Shown: positions 22,245-32,478, counted from the first letter of the stretch. The stretch: DNA of 64,000 bases from Hydractinia symbiolongicarpus (GCF_029227915.1 NC_079877.1:18400851-18464850), one strand, 5' to 3'. Notes: generated by a model from the sequence alone, not told the origin. Program-made: numbers and translations.

Positions 22245-22495
22245 TGTCGCCGAAAAACTTATGTCTAATATGTTAAATTTTCTGACGTTATGGCGCGACG
22301 TCAATGACACCACTTTAACGTCAATATGGTATATTAAATTAATGAAGCCACTACAGTACACTTAAAACTTTGAGGCCAAATAACTTGGAAACGAGGTGGT
22401 GACGTCAATGATTTTTCACCGGGTGGGTAACTAGGGACCACCTAGGACCAACTTGGGTAAGTTTCCCAAACCTGGGGCCCAAAATCCGTTTCGGA
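22245..22495. repeat. Dispersed repeat fragment, copy 1
   Basis: Near-identical blocks (TTAAATTTTCTGACGTTATGG ... GGTAACTAGGGACCACCTAGG) recur at 51,620-51,870 and, in part, 54,600-54,780. Likely a MITE-like element. Confidence 0.75.
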
Positions 22496-22689
22496 ATGGA
22501 CGGGTTAGAATTAGTAAGAAGTGAATTTAAGTACACCGACCTCCTTCCACACCTTTACCTCCAAAAACCCCGCTTTCACCACCACCTCATCCAAAAAACA
22601 AGTAAAAAAACGAAACCATATGCTGATATCAACAAAAATAGTATTAAATATCAACACATAATAATATTAAATGTAAGATACATGACGTC

Positions 22690-22703
22690 ATCAACGCATG
22701 CGC
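22690..22703. repeat. Candidate terminal inverted motif, left
   Basis: ATCAACGCATGCGC is the exact reverse complement of 38,667-38,680. A GGAAATTCCCC-like block lies on the element side, as at the right end. Only 14 nt match, so this may be chance. Confidence 0.35.
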
Positions 22704-22830
22704 AAAGGCATATATACTATATATGCTATTTCACAATAGTATACAGAATAAGGAAATTCCCCAATTATTCAATCCTTGACCAAATCAAAATTTTTTCTGG
22801 TTTGAATAAAATGTACCTATAATAAAGGGA

Positions 22831-25800
22831 TGAATTTTTTCAAAAAGGCAATCAGTAAACTATATGATACAGTATCAGCACCAGTAGCGGCAACTCGCGA
22901 AGCTCTCGCTAACCAAATATAAGGAGCGTGAAGGATACCGTTAGTTACTATTATAACAGGGTCAGGGATAAATTTTCAGGAACACCAACTCTTCACGATG
23001 AGGTTCAACGGGTCACCATCGAAGATGAATACTAAGGAATTGAGTACCTCAAACACATGTTCGGGAAAGAATCTAAGCATGCCACCAATACTGATGTAAT
23101 TGAGGATATCCATAATATTTTTAATGTTGACGCGGAAATGATAGAAAACGGAAACCGCATCAAAACATGGAGGTTCAACAAAAACCTTAACCAGCCATTG
23201 ACAGATAACATTATGCGAAAAATCACACCACACATAGACATGCGTGTGAAGGTGGTATACAGCTTTAGCTGTGATATTTACAGAGGCGGTGGAGATGTGG
23301 CCAATTACCACAAAACAAAGCTCCGGGTCACTCTCAAGCATGGCTGAAATCGAGGCTTTTATGGATGAATGCGAGATGAAGCGCCTGGATCTGGAAGATG
23401 CAGAATTTTGGGTCAAGACTTATTTACCACCCGACAGAACCATCGAGACCCCAGGAGCATATGATGGCAAAATAGTATTCAAGCACGCACAAGTCAAGAT
23501 AATATCTACTAGAGAGCCCCTACTTGGATGTGGAACTTTGCCAGACTGGTTGCGCATCAAGAGGTGTATTCATAGTTTTGACAAGACAGACGAAAGAACG
23601 GACAGCCTATGCTTTTGGAGATGCTTGGCCGTTCATTACCGCGAGAATCAAAATCAACGTGAAAAACATATTACGCAAGAGGCCCTCAAATTAGCCCGCG
23701 AGTACTACGAGGACCATAATCTAAAGAGAGATAATGTACGTGCCACAAGGCTCGTGGACTTAGAGGGCATTGCTAAAAAAATCGAAATTAATATCAGAGA
23801 CTTTGAACCAAAAACAAACACCGACAAGGCCCCATGGCGTCTCGTCTATGGACAAGGCCAGTACAAAAAAGACTTAGATACAATCAATATTGGTATGCTG
23901 CAGGGTCATTGTTTCTATATCAAGAAAATGGAGGTATTGACGCAGCATTAGGAATGCGACGTTTGTACACAAAGATTCAACATATCGGAGAACCTCACAC
24001 GACACAAACAAAATGACTGTGAAGGTATTAAGACCAAGATCATTTGCAGAGGTGAAAAGATCGAGCGGATGCAGAGTAGCTCCGAGCGGGTATTTTAACC
24101 CGATAACGGTTTCAGTTACGCCACTTGCCAATGGATTGAAGCCATACCAGAGCAAACAGGTGGACACATTCACCACGCGTTCTGTGGGCATGGAGGAGAG
24201 CGTGTGATACGCGACGGTATTAAAGAAGTCTATAGGGTAGATGGGTATGATCCTAAGACAAAAACAGTATATAAATACCACGGTTGCAAATGGCATGGAT
24301 GCCCATGTCAACCACAGCGAACCAACACCGATAAAAATAATTTCAATCGTACCAAATTTAAAGAAGACTACATTCGGAAACTGGGGTACAATCTTGTCAC
24401 TGCATGGGAGTGTGAAAACCCTACAAAGGTTAAGAGGGTATTCAAGAAAGAGTTTCGACCATATTCCCATTTTATAACATTTGATTTCGAGGCTCTCCTG
24501 GAACCATTGAACCAGCAGCGAACGTCTGATTTGACATATACTTCAGAGCATATCCCCGTCAGCGTAGCCATTCACGATTCGCTCCAAGAACATACTACCT
24601 TCATCATGAATGAAGATCCAAAGGTGCTTGTGCAAAAATTCGTTGAGCTATTAGAGCAGAGACAGATCCGGATTGTTAAAGAAGTTGAAAAGATGTGTTA
24701 AGTTATGAAAGATGGTGCAAATTATTGGATTGTGATCTCAAAAAATTAATGTTTCCGTACGAATGGCTAACATGCTATGAAAAGTTGAACCATGTGGGTC
24801 CAGTCGATCAGTTTTATAGCACACTCAGTGTTAAAAATACACTATCACTTGAAGATTACCATGCGTTCAGTTTTTTTAGAAGAGGATGCGTCACGATGCT
24901 TGATTGGTTAGCACAATACACCATGGCTGACGTTGTCCAATTTATCGAGGCTGTAGACAAGACCCGCAACACTTATTATGAGGATGAAATTTACATTTTG
25001 AAAGATGCTGTTAGCATCCCGGGTGTGTCAATGCGGTATTTACTCAACAAATCATTGCTGTTGAACCCGGATATAAAGCCTTATGTCCCGGGTGATCCCT
25101 GTAAGCATAAATGCGAGGCTCGTTGCACCAAAGCACGATGCGAGTATTGTAAACAGGTTCAAAAAGATTGTAAATATTGTACAAAGAACGACGCGTATGA
25201 GCTCCTGCAAACGGGGATGGTAGGTGGCCAAGCGATCGTATTTTGCAGGTACCACGAGAGGAATGTGACAGGTATTCGCTCACATATTTATACCGAGCCA
25301 AATAAGTGCAAGACTCTACTCGGGTATGACGCCAATATGCTCTACCCGAGCACCCTACTCCAAGATTTCCCGTGTGGGAAAGAGAAGCTTATAAAAATGG
25401 CTGACCTTGCTGGAGAATTAGATAATCTGGTGCAGAACATTATAGACGGAGATTTTTTCGGGTTTGCCCAAGTTGATATAGAAGTCCCTACCGAGTTGTA
25501 CGACAAGTTCAGTGAGATGTCACCGTTATTTGTAGTCAGGGAGATCGCTGATCGCTAAATCTCTCAGCATATGCACGATTATTTGATCAAGACCGGGCGA
25601 AAACGTATTCCGGGTACTAGGAAGCTGTTGGGAGTGATGAGAGCCTCTAAGATTTTGCTTTGTACAGACCTGCTCAAGTGGTATCTGGTGCGTGGATTAG
25701 TAGTCACGGCCTGCTACCAGCAACTCAAGTACTCAAGGGGTAAACCATTTGCGTGGTTCCCGGAAGAGATTGCGGATGCGCGGCGCGAAGCAGATAAAGA

Positions 25801-26566
25801 CCCCGACAAGCGCATCGCGGGCGATACAGCAAAGTTGAAAGGCAACAGCTTCTATGGAAAAATGATCAAAGATCCAGCAAGGCATGCCAACACCACCTTT
25901 ACCAGGGATGAGAAGGTGGTAGATGCGGCAATGAGGAGTCCATACCTGGAGGATTTGGAAGAGATTGGAGACGCGTACGAGATGAGAAGAGGGAAGCAAG
26001 GGATATCCATCGATCGAGCCTATTAATGTGGGATATATGTTTACCAATTAGGCAAGTTGCGCATGCTGGAGTTCTATTATGATTTTCTGAATAAGTACGT
26101 AGATCGCCGAGATTTTGAATATGTGTACATGGATACCGATAGCGCGTATTTTGCCATCTCCAGAGAAGAGCTGCGAAAGGTCGTTCGTCCTGAACTACTC
26201 GAGCAGTACGATAAAGACGTAGAAAATTGGCTTGTTACTGACAAGCACTCGAGTTGAACGGGAGGGTTGTTCAAACCTGAATTCATCGGGTCTAGGATGA
26301 TTGCATTGACAGCCAAGTGTTATTTTGTCGAAGGGAAAGTAGGCACGAAATTCTCCTGTAAAGGAATGTCGAAAAGGCAGAATGAAGTAACTTGGTCAAG
26401 GTATATGGGAGCACTGAGAGGCGAGCTAGATACCGCTAAAAATGTAGGCTTCCGGGTTCACAAACAAGGCATGATCACGTATGAGCAAAACAAGCTGGGG
26501 CTATCGGCGTTCTATGATAAGAGAGGTGTACATGAGGATAACGTGCACACCTCTCCACTTATGTAA
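22831..26566 (+). pseudogene. DNA polymerase B of the second PLV (PLV-B)
   Basis: Begins MNFFKKAISKLYDTVSAPVA (22,831) and continues through frames at 23,057, 23,271-23,951, 24,204-24,701, 24,695-25,558, 25,571-26,026, 26,057-26,257 and 26,267-26,566. A VYKYHGCKWHGCPC endonuclease-fold-like segment (about 24,270) precedes exonuclease motif I (FITFDFEA, about 24,480). Palm motifs are GYDANMLYPS (A, about 25,330), KLKGNSFYGKM (B, about 25,840) and MDTDSAYFA (C, about 26,130). A zinc-ribbon-like Cys cluster (about 25,100-25,180) lies before motif A. Known role: protein-primed-type replication of the element. Homologous but clearly diverged from 13,470-15,605; broken by several stops and frameshifts. 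Confidence 0.85.
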
Positions 26567-26589
26567 GAATGGTGGGGGTTTGTCCGAAG

Positions 26590-26614
26590 TTTTGTGAAGC
26601 ACTACTTCACAAAA
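26590..26614 (+). terminator. 3' hairpin after polymerase B (PLV-B)
   Basis: Perfect 10 bp stem (26,590-26,599 with 26,605-26,614) and a 5-nt loop, 23 nt beyond the polymerase stop and just before the HNH start codon. Confidence 0.6.
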
Positions 26615-26625
26615 ACAACAACAAA

Positions 26626-27171
26626 ATGGAGTTTAAGCAATGTTCGAAATGTAAACACCCTTTATCTTTAGACAATTTTAGGATTAAGGCGGACGGACAA
26701 TGGACAAAAAGTTGTATCAAATGCCTCAATAGTAAGAACACGTCACGGGAACGTACCAAATGCCCGCATAAAAAAGAGAGATCCCAATGCAAAGATTGTG
26801 ATTTTCCTGGGTATCAGTATCACCGCATTCTGGCCAGGATTCGCGCTGCTCTAAAACATGATACCGAAATAGCCTCCCAGGAGTACCTTAGATGCAATAT
26901 CTGCAATTTCATTGGCCATATCCAAGATCAATTCAGAGATGGGATTAGCTGGAGCAACCGGGGACAGTGGAAACTAGATCACAAGGTACCACTCAAGTAT
27001 CGAGATAATTGTGAATATCCAAGCGAAGAAGTTCAACTCGCAAGACTCCATTACACCAACATGCAACCAATGTGGATCGCGGAGAATCAAAAGAAAGGCT
27101 GTAGATATCCTCTTCAGTATGAGTCGGTAAAAACAAGAACAAACTCATTTGCCTCATCCATTCAGAAATGA
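26626..27171 (+). CDS. HNH endonuclease with zinc-binding N-terminus (PLV-B)
   Basis: Intact ORF of 181 residues from ATG 26,626 (the longer frame from 26,569 reads through the hairpin). Residues about 5-35 have CSKCKHPLSLDNFRI...CIKCLN. One CPHKKERSQCKDC unit follows, then CNIC, and the HNH core WKLDHKVPLKYR ... LHYTNMQPMWIAEN. It is the only intact HNH copy here. The same-subtype arm has no gene at this position: there the polymerase stop is followed within 10 nt by the membrane-protein gene. So this is an insertion into PLV-B or a loss in PLV-A. Cleavage activity is inferred, not shown. Confidence 0.8.
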   Translation: MEFKQCSKCKHPLSLDNFRIKADGQWTKSCIKCLNSKNTSRERTKCPHKKERSQCKDCDFPGYQYHRILARIRAALKHDTEIASQEYLRCNICNFIGHIQDQFRDGISWSNRGQWKLDHKVPLKYRDNCEYPSEEVQLARLHYTNMQPMWIAENQKKGCRYPLQYESVKTRTNSFASSIQK

Positions 27172-27186
27172 TAAACATTTCTGAAT
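27160..27186 (+). terminator. Hairpin overlapping the HNH stop codon
   Basis: Perfect 11 bp stem (27,160-27,170 with 27,176-27,186) and a 5-nt loop. The stop codon TGA (27,169-27,171) lies at the stem-loop boundary. Confidence 0.6.
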
Positions 27187-27633
27187 AATCAAGAGGTTTT
27201 CTGTATGATGCGTAAACGACCTAACCGGTGCTGCGTGAACTTTCACACAGGTAATACTCAAGGTGATACTGAATAGCTATATACAAAGCTCGATATATAG
27301 TAACATTGTGGTAGCAGGCTTAGACCTGGCTGAAGGTTACGGATGGGCGAGACCATGCTTTACCTTGAGGCGGCCGTCTCGCCCCGGTTTCTACCACACA
27401 CTGTGCCAGTCGGGAAGAATTGTGCCAAAATGCCGGTTAAATATCAGTACTAGGAACGGCCTCTGAAAGTGCTCACTTAAAAAGGGTGGTTTTCGTTAAT
27501 GCGTAGTACAAGCACGACATTTTGTATAGAGTATAAAGAGCAAGTACGCTAAGCCTGCAAAGCAGGACAGCACTGAAAAACACCTCGGATATGGAAAACC
27601 AAAGGCTCTGAGGGGTATACTCGCAGAATCAAA
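27187..27633 (+). ncRNA. Candidate structured RNA downstream of the HNH gene
   Basis: No ORF of note, yet many perfect helices: 8 bp 27,307-27,314/27,391-27,398 enclosing a 4 bp hairpin (27,315-27,328) and a 9 bp GC-rich stem 27,345-27,353/27,376-27,384; CTATATA/TATATAG at about 27,276-27,299; CCTGC-AAA-GCAGG 27,554-27,566; and GCGTA/TACGC 27,501-27,505/27,545-27,549, which competes with GTACTA/TAGTAC 27,447-27,452/27,504-27,509. The nested three-way-junction layout suggests RNA. Adjacent HNH genes often accompany self-splicing introns, but I could not place the group I P3-P8 core. Strand is assumed from the neighbouring genes. Confidence 0.42.
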
Positions 27634-27684
27634 AACCCTCTGGGTTCAAGCAACAACAACAAAACAACAAACACCCAGAGGGTT
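27634..27684 (+). terminator. Long hairpin before the PLV-B membrane-protein gene
   Basis: Perfect 12 bp stem (27,634-27,645 with 27,673-27,684) and a 27-nt CAA-rich unstructured loop. A second AGAGGGTT copy at 27,691-27,698 could pair alternatively with the 5' strand. It ends 33 nt before the ATG at 27,718. Confidence 0.55.
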
Positions 27685-27717
27685 CCCTTAAGAGGGTTTT
27701 GTTTTGAAAAAAAAAAC

Positions 27718-28079
27718 ATGCTATGCGAGATATGCCTATTTCTAGCAATAATTCTTTCGTACGTCTTGATCGTGTTCTGCTTTTATATGTATAGAAAGCT
27801 ATTAATAAAGACGTCTAATCTAGCCGCTATTTTCGATGAAGTTGATACACCAGTAGAAGCCTTTGAACACCGCCAAAAACCTATCGACAAACGTCAGGTT
27901 TTGAAAGATGCAATACACAAAAATAAACAGCATCTCTTACGGAAAAAGTATACTGAAGGTTTCGTTGACAAGGCACCAGATGAAGCAGTTGAAAAAATAT
28001 ACGCTGTGTTCGTCCAACGTGAGATCTAGGACAAGGGGGAGAAGACGGCCAAGGCACTCTCCTGTCACGCGCTCAGCAT
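27718..28079 (+). pseudogene. PLV membrane-anchored protein, PLV-B subtype, truncated
   Basis: MLCEICLFLAIILSYVLIVF anchor, then a region parallel to the PLV-A protein (KKYTEGFVDKAPDEAVEKIY). TAG at 28,027-28,029; recognisable sequence then runs to 28,079, where the gene is cut by the switch to PLV-A polymerase sequence. It lacks the C-terminal half, which the complete PLV-A gene 160 bp downstream still has. Confidence 0.7.
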
Positions 28080-28230
28080 GGGTGGTTTAGATATGGCCAA
28101 AAACGTGGGTTTTCGGGTACATGAGCAGGGTATGATCACGTACGAACAAAACAAGATCGAGCTCTCGACCTTCCACGACAAAAGAATTTTACATGACGAT
28201 GGTGTACATACCTCTCCCTTTGTGGTTTAA
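28080..28230 (+). pseudogene. Last about 50 codons of PLV-A polymerase B, orphan fragment
   Basis: Encodes GLDMAKNVGFRVHEQGMITYEQ and continues to the polymerase stop (TAA 28,228-28,230), matching 13,620-13,470 of the left arm. Upstream polymerase sequence is absent, so this marks the inner end of the duplicated arm. Confidence 0.85.
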
Positions 28231-28240
28231 GGGAATAAAA

Positions 28241-28831
28241 ATGGAAGTGTGTTTGTATATCGTTGTAATTCTACCGTATGCTCTGATCGCATTTTGCTTC
28301 TTTCGATATAGACGTATAATAAAGAAGATGTCTGATATCGCACAGGTATTCGACACAGCCTCTGCGGAATCTTTTGAAAATATCGAAAAGCCCGCGGATC
28401 AACGCCAAGCTTTGAAAGAAGCCCTGCGTAAAGGCAAAGGACATCTCCTACCCAGGAAATGTACAGAAGGGTTCATTGACAAGGCCCCTGATGAGGTGGT
28501 AGAAAAGGTACATGCCGAGTACGTACAACGTGAGCGTCAAGAGAAAGGGGAGAAGACGTCAAGGGTGCTGGCTACCCATGATGTCTCCCTATATGCCAAC
28601 TTGGTTAACAATTTTGTAAATTTGGATTGCGTTGAGGTCCTGAAAAATAATATCAATATTGACCCTATTATTAAAGACTCCTTCGCGGACTTGGGAAAAC
28701 TGGTATATTATACCTTCGGAAAGTTTCTGGCACCTATTCTTATTGTTGGGCATACGGCCCGACATATCAGTCACAAAAAGAAGGATGGGGCGGAGGTGAA
28801 GAAGGCGGATACGACGGAGACGGCACTATAA
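28241..28831 (+). CDS. PLV membrane-anchored protein, right copy
   Basis: Same protein as 12,869-13,459 with few substitutions. ATG 28,241 starts the anchor segment MEVCLYIVVILPYALIAFCF, and the NDPIIKDSFADL...GKFLAP type C-terminal block is intact (here DPIIKDSFADLGKLVYYTFG). Followed by the next gene after 5 nt. Open reading frame; role unknown. Confidence 0.62.
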   Translation: MEVCLYIVVILPYALIAFCFFRYRRIIKKMSDIAQVFDTASAESFENIEKPADQRQALKEALRKGKGHLLPRKCTEGFIDKAPDEVVEKVHAEYVQRERQEKGEKTSRVLATHDVSLYANLVNNFVNLDCVEVLKNNINIDPIIKDSFADLGKLVYYTFGKFLAPILIVGHTARHISHKKKDGAEVKKADTTETAL

Positions 28832-28836
28832 GATAA

Positions 28837-29196
28837 ATGAGTGAAGAGGTTCAGAAACAATAAGATGAGAGGGTTATAATAAAACCGCTGAAAAACGAGG
28901 GTCGTGTAGCAGCTGGCAAGAGACTTGCTGAATGGAATAGGAAGAACAAAGCTGACTTAAACAAGAACGTGGGTAAAGAACCTTCACAGGATGATAAGGA
29001 ACCTATCGCAGGTTCCAGCAACTCCATGGACGGTGTCTACAGGAGTGTAGGAGCGATAGCCGTGCTTCCCATAGGCGTCGGGGCCTGGTATATGCTTAGC
29101 AAGGGTAAAAACAAACCCCACAACACCGCACCAGAGCCCCAACAGGGAAAACAGGACAAAACCCAACCAAATATCGACTTTTTTAAAATGCAGTAG
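28837..29196 (+). pseudogene. PLV single-pass membrane protein, right copy
   Basis: ATG 28,837, premature TAA 28,861-28,863 shared with the left arm, then an open frame with VAAGKRLAEWNRKNK and the membrane segment SVGAIAVLPIGVGAWYML. The shared stop dates the damage before duplication, barring gene conversion. Confidence 0.6.
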
Positions 29197-29200
29197 ACAA

Positions 29201-29455
29201 ATGAGTGCAAGCAACGTTACCCCAAAAGAAAAGGAAATTTCAGATATGGTCTATGAGACAATTGTAGACCTTGGTTTCACCTTTGCCTATGCCATGGCGG
29301 GCAAAAATTTTTTGATTATAACAAGGCCCTCTGCAAAAATGGACACTGAAGACGTCCTCAAAATGGTTTCGTACTTCGCCGCAGGGAGAGCAAGTCGTGA
29401 AATGGCCATATCCAAAGGATGGCTACCCGCAAGCATCGTGCCCAAACAAAAATAG
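29201..29455 (+). CDS. PLV small protein of 84 residues, right copy
   Basis: Intact, nearly identical to 12,248-12,502, starting 5 nt after the preceding stop. Function unknown. Confidence 0.5.
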   Translation: MSASNVTPKEKEISDMVYETIVDLGFTFAYAMAGKNFLIITRPSAKMDTEDVLKMVSYFAAGRASREMAISKGWLPASIVPKQK

Positions 29456-29522
29456 AGCGGACAAACACGAGTTATGGAAGGAGTCAAGTGCCCGGGGGCG
29501 CAATACTTAATGGAAAAGTTGC

Positions 29523-29759
29523 ATGGCCTGCCTAGCTAAATGCAGGGAGAGGCGGGCTGTAGCAAATAGACATAATGAGGATGTTGAAATGGATCCTCTT
29601 GCTATTGATAGGGACATTAAGGGTGTTCAACAGGATGAAAACTACCTCACCCTGTATGATCTACTCATATACGGCATTATACCCCGATACATCGATCTTA
29701 TCGGAGAGAGCCCCGAGAAGACAAGTCTCATTGAGAGATATCGCAACGCATTGCGGTGA
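29523..29759 (+). CDS. PLV small protein of 78 residues, right copy
   Basis: Intact; differs from 11,944-12,180 at about two positions. An upstream ATG at 29,473 opens a different, quickly closed frame, so 29,523 is preferred. Function unknown. Confidence 0.5.
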   Translation: MACLAKCRERRAVANRHNEDVEMDPLAIDRDIKGVQQDENYLTLYDLLIYGIIPRYIDLIGESPEKTSLIERYRNALR

Positions 29760-29936
29760 CTGCAGGGTAAATTAATATATACTCCACCACCCCTCGAATA
29801 TCAGACCCGGAATACCAAGCCCTGCCCTGCCTGCCGGGGGTCCCTGGAAAACAGGCATAGAGGTGTTTCAATATGCTCAGGCTGTGCAGCCCTGTACCCG
29901 GGGATACATGATCAAAAGTGGAGCAACTATTAGTAA

Positions 29937-30343
29937 ATGTATGTCGTAAGAGATCCACATACGTCGATCCTTACAGGTCCGACATCTTGTGGAAAAACAC
30001 AAAGCGTCGAGAACACGTTGTTTGTTATTGATGACGTCATCGCTAACGAGGATCTCGGTAAAAAAAGGCAGCCCTTGCTTGAATTAGATATCAGTGGTAG
30101 GCACAGAAAGCATAGTTTATGGCTCTTAACCCAATCGTGTACCGCCTTGACCAAGAACCTTCGGAGGTAGAAGAAAAAGTAGTTTTTATGGTACCTCATA
30201 AAGAAAGTGACATAAGGACGATCGATGAAGAGACGAACCTGATACCTGACTTGAATCATATTAAGGCCGAGCTGAAAAAATCTAAGCATGCATGCCTCTT
30301 TGTAAGATTGGAACATCCCAGGAATTGGAAAATTTTGGGGTGA
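29937..30343 (+). pseudogene. A32-like packaging ATPase, right copy
   Basis: Walker A (TGPTSCGKT) is followed almost directly by Walker B (NTLFVIDDVIA): about 185 bp present in the left arm are deleted, with GCGT/CG microhomology at the join. The C-terminal part, missing from the left copy's frame, is present (30,119-30,343; ETNLIPDLNHIKAELKKSKH, HPRNWKIL) but in a shifted frame. Both copies are therefore defective in different places. Confidence 0.8.
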
Positions 30344-30422
30344 GCACAGCTCGTGCTTGTCTCTAGGGGCAAAAATGAGTTAATGTGGAGGATAACAGGA
30401 AATGCACACCAAACCAAACACA

Positions 30423-30450
30423 ATTTTAATACCCGTGAGGGTATTAAAAT
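30423..30450 (+). terminator. 3' hairpin after the packaging ATPase, right copy
   Basis: Perfect 12 bp stem, loop GTGA, 80 nt beyond the ATPase stop. Conserved with 11,116-11,143. Confidence 0.65.
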
Positions 30451-30567
30451 GACCACGGTTAAATCCCCCGGCTTATGTTGCTTATAAATGTTATTCTGCG
30501 TGATTTGGCAGAGAGAAGAAAGGAGACGTGCTTGCTTAACATAACGTAAATCTTAACTAAATAAAAT

Positions 30568-31450
30568 ATGTTAGAGTCAATACAATAAAGTTCTTGGTGT
30601 ATTATGCCGAATAGAGCATGTGCGACATAACAATAAGAGAAAGATATCGTCGCAACTCGCCCTATTCAACGCAATACCCTCGGGAGCCATCGAGACTTTG
30701 TTTAGTGAACAAAATCGACCTTTTTTTAGACGCGCCGATCTTAGTAGGTTTCTAGGGATTGCCGATATAATACGCAATTTTCAACATTTAGCCGAAGAAA
30801 CCACAACAAGGCAAGAAATTGTAGGACAAAAGGGTGGGGGTGGCACCCCCATACGTTTTAGAGGGTCAAATCGGCATGACGTCTTCGTTACGTTAAATGG
30901 GGCTATCGAAATTGTTGTAAAGTCAAAAAAGCCTAGGGCCGTAACCTTGACAAAATGGTTAATTGGCAAGGGGGTGGAAAAATTACAGGATGAACTCAGG
31001 GAATAGCGCCAAGTCCTCGAAGACAGAGATGTTAACATTGCCATTCTCGAGAACGATCTTGACTCCTGGGACAACCAACTCATGGTACTGGGGGATGAGC
31101 TCGAGGCACAGGTGCGGGAAAAAGCAAGGCTTAGGGAAAGACATGTACCCAATGCCCGGGACCCGGGCATTGATAACGTCATCATCATCCACCTTAATCA
31201 CAGCGCACAGCATGACGACGAATTCCATCATCTTCCCCATTACTGCACGCGTGTTCAGAGGCGCAATATTAGCAGGAAGGGATTGTGGTTCAGTGAAAAT
31301 TACACAGGCGCGGAGGAGATTGTCGTCATCGACAACCCCAACGGCATACAAGCCTTAAATCGGTTCAAAGAGGAGGGACGGAACGTTTCGGAAACCTTTT
31401 CAGGCTTACAGATTTTACCCAGGATAACCTGTACGACTTGGGTGTTCCGG
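30568..31450 (+). pseudogene. BRO-N / DUF3627-like protein, right copy
   Basis: BRO-N part 30,620-31,006 (FFRRADLSRFLGIADII; VFVTLNGAIEIVVKSKKPRA), TAG at 31,004-31,006, then in the same frame a coiled coil and a C-terminal domain up to about 31,450 (YCTRVQRRNISR; NPNGIQALNRFKEE). The first ATG (30,568) is out of frame with the body, suggesting a further indel near 30,585. The TAG is shared with the left arm. Confidence 0.62.
31150..31172. repeat. 23-bp perfect palindrome in the BRO gene
   Basis: CAATGCCCGGG-A-CCCGGGCATTG, an 11 bp inverted repeat around one base. The left arm (10,395-10,416) has lost one G. It lies between the coiled coil and the C-terminal domain. A protein-binding site or hairpin is possible. 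Confidence 0.7.
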
Positions 31451-32189
31451 CACTGGAGGATTAGGCAGACGGTAATTTTTTCACTACTCCTACGGGTAGC
31501 GAAAAAAAGCCTTTTTGCCCCTTTCAGTTGTATGTTACAAGGTAGTGAAATATCAAAAAGATGGAAGCATATCTACAAAGGAATCACTTTACAATCAACT
31601 ACAATATCCAGGTACCCGTACTACATTGCTGTATCAAGGTGGGATTGGTGACCGGATATTACCCTGCCTGCTTGGAAAATTTCAGGTATCGAGGTGGGGT
31701 ATACTACGAAGGTTTTGAATACCCTACGGACAATGATCTTTTACACAGGCGAAAAAGTATGGGCAACATTTGCGAGAAACGAGATAGATGATGATCTCAA
31801 GGATGATATTGAACGTCTTGGACTCCATATCGTTGCGGTTAAAGAGAACAACTATGGAGCACTCTGCTACCAGATCGTCAAGGATAGGGACTTGAAGCTA
31901 TCGGGTTTGGCCGATATAAAAACAATAAGCAAAATACTCAACTTTCCAATACCGGATAGACGTCTAGTCAATATTGATTTGGAGAATGAGCCTAATGTCA
32001 TCAAAGGCATCGTCTATGGGTACCCGTTCTACACCCAACATCCTTTGGATTGTAAGGGATCCGAATGAAGATGATGCTTTGGATAACAAAATAGCTTTGG
32101 GTGAAGATGATGACGAAATAGATTTGGATGAACTAGGGGAACTCGTGAAAGTATATTGCCATTCTTTGATAACCTTTGCCGGTACCTGA
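31440..32189 (+). pseudogene. Acidic-tail protein and its damaged 5' part, right copy
   Basis: 31,440-31,700 has only broken frames (NFRYRGGVYYEGFEYPTD visible). 31,694-32,068 is open (WATFARNEIDDDLKDDIERL) but shifts frame before the acidic tail (NEDDALDNKIALGEDDDEID, to 32,189). The left copy keeps body and tail in one frame. Unknown family. Confidence 0.45.
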
Positions 32190-32478
32190 ACATCCCCTGG
32201 TACCTGCATGAGTTCTTCTGACACGAAGCTGCGATCAGAACCGTCTTTTAGGTAGTATAAAATACGACTACCCGTCACAATACGATCCAACCTATAAGTA
32301 TGTTTGCTCCAAAAGCGTCAGTTGCGCGTCTTTTAGAGTCACCATGCTCCTCTCCGGGTTGTAGGAGATACAAGTACAGCCCATTCTCGGGCAGGGGGTT
32401 CTCTTCGGGATATTGCTGACCTTTTGCAAGCGGGACATCTTCGAGCTTGATCGCCTTGTTAGGTTTCATGTTTATCAT
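32015..32478 (-). pseudogene. PLV integrase-tail-like protein, right copy
   Basis: Starts at 32,478 in an ATGA overlap with the previous gene. The N-terminal frame ends at 32,275 after a frameshift (DAFGANILIGW instead of DAFWSKPTYRLDR). The remainder continues in another frame antisense to the acidic-tail gene. Confidence 0.5.

Noticed and set aside
22496-22822. 108-residue plus-strand ORF
   Set aside because: Spans the proposed left edge of the PLV, low complexity and no counterpart elsewhere.
27187-27633. Group I intron or hammerhead/HDV ribozyme
   Set aside because: I could not place a consistent P3-P8 core, a CTGATGA...GAAA hammerhead or an HDV fold by hand, so only a generic structured RNA is claimed.
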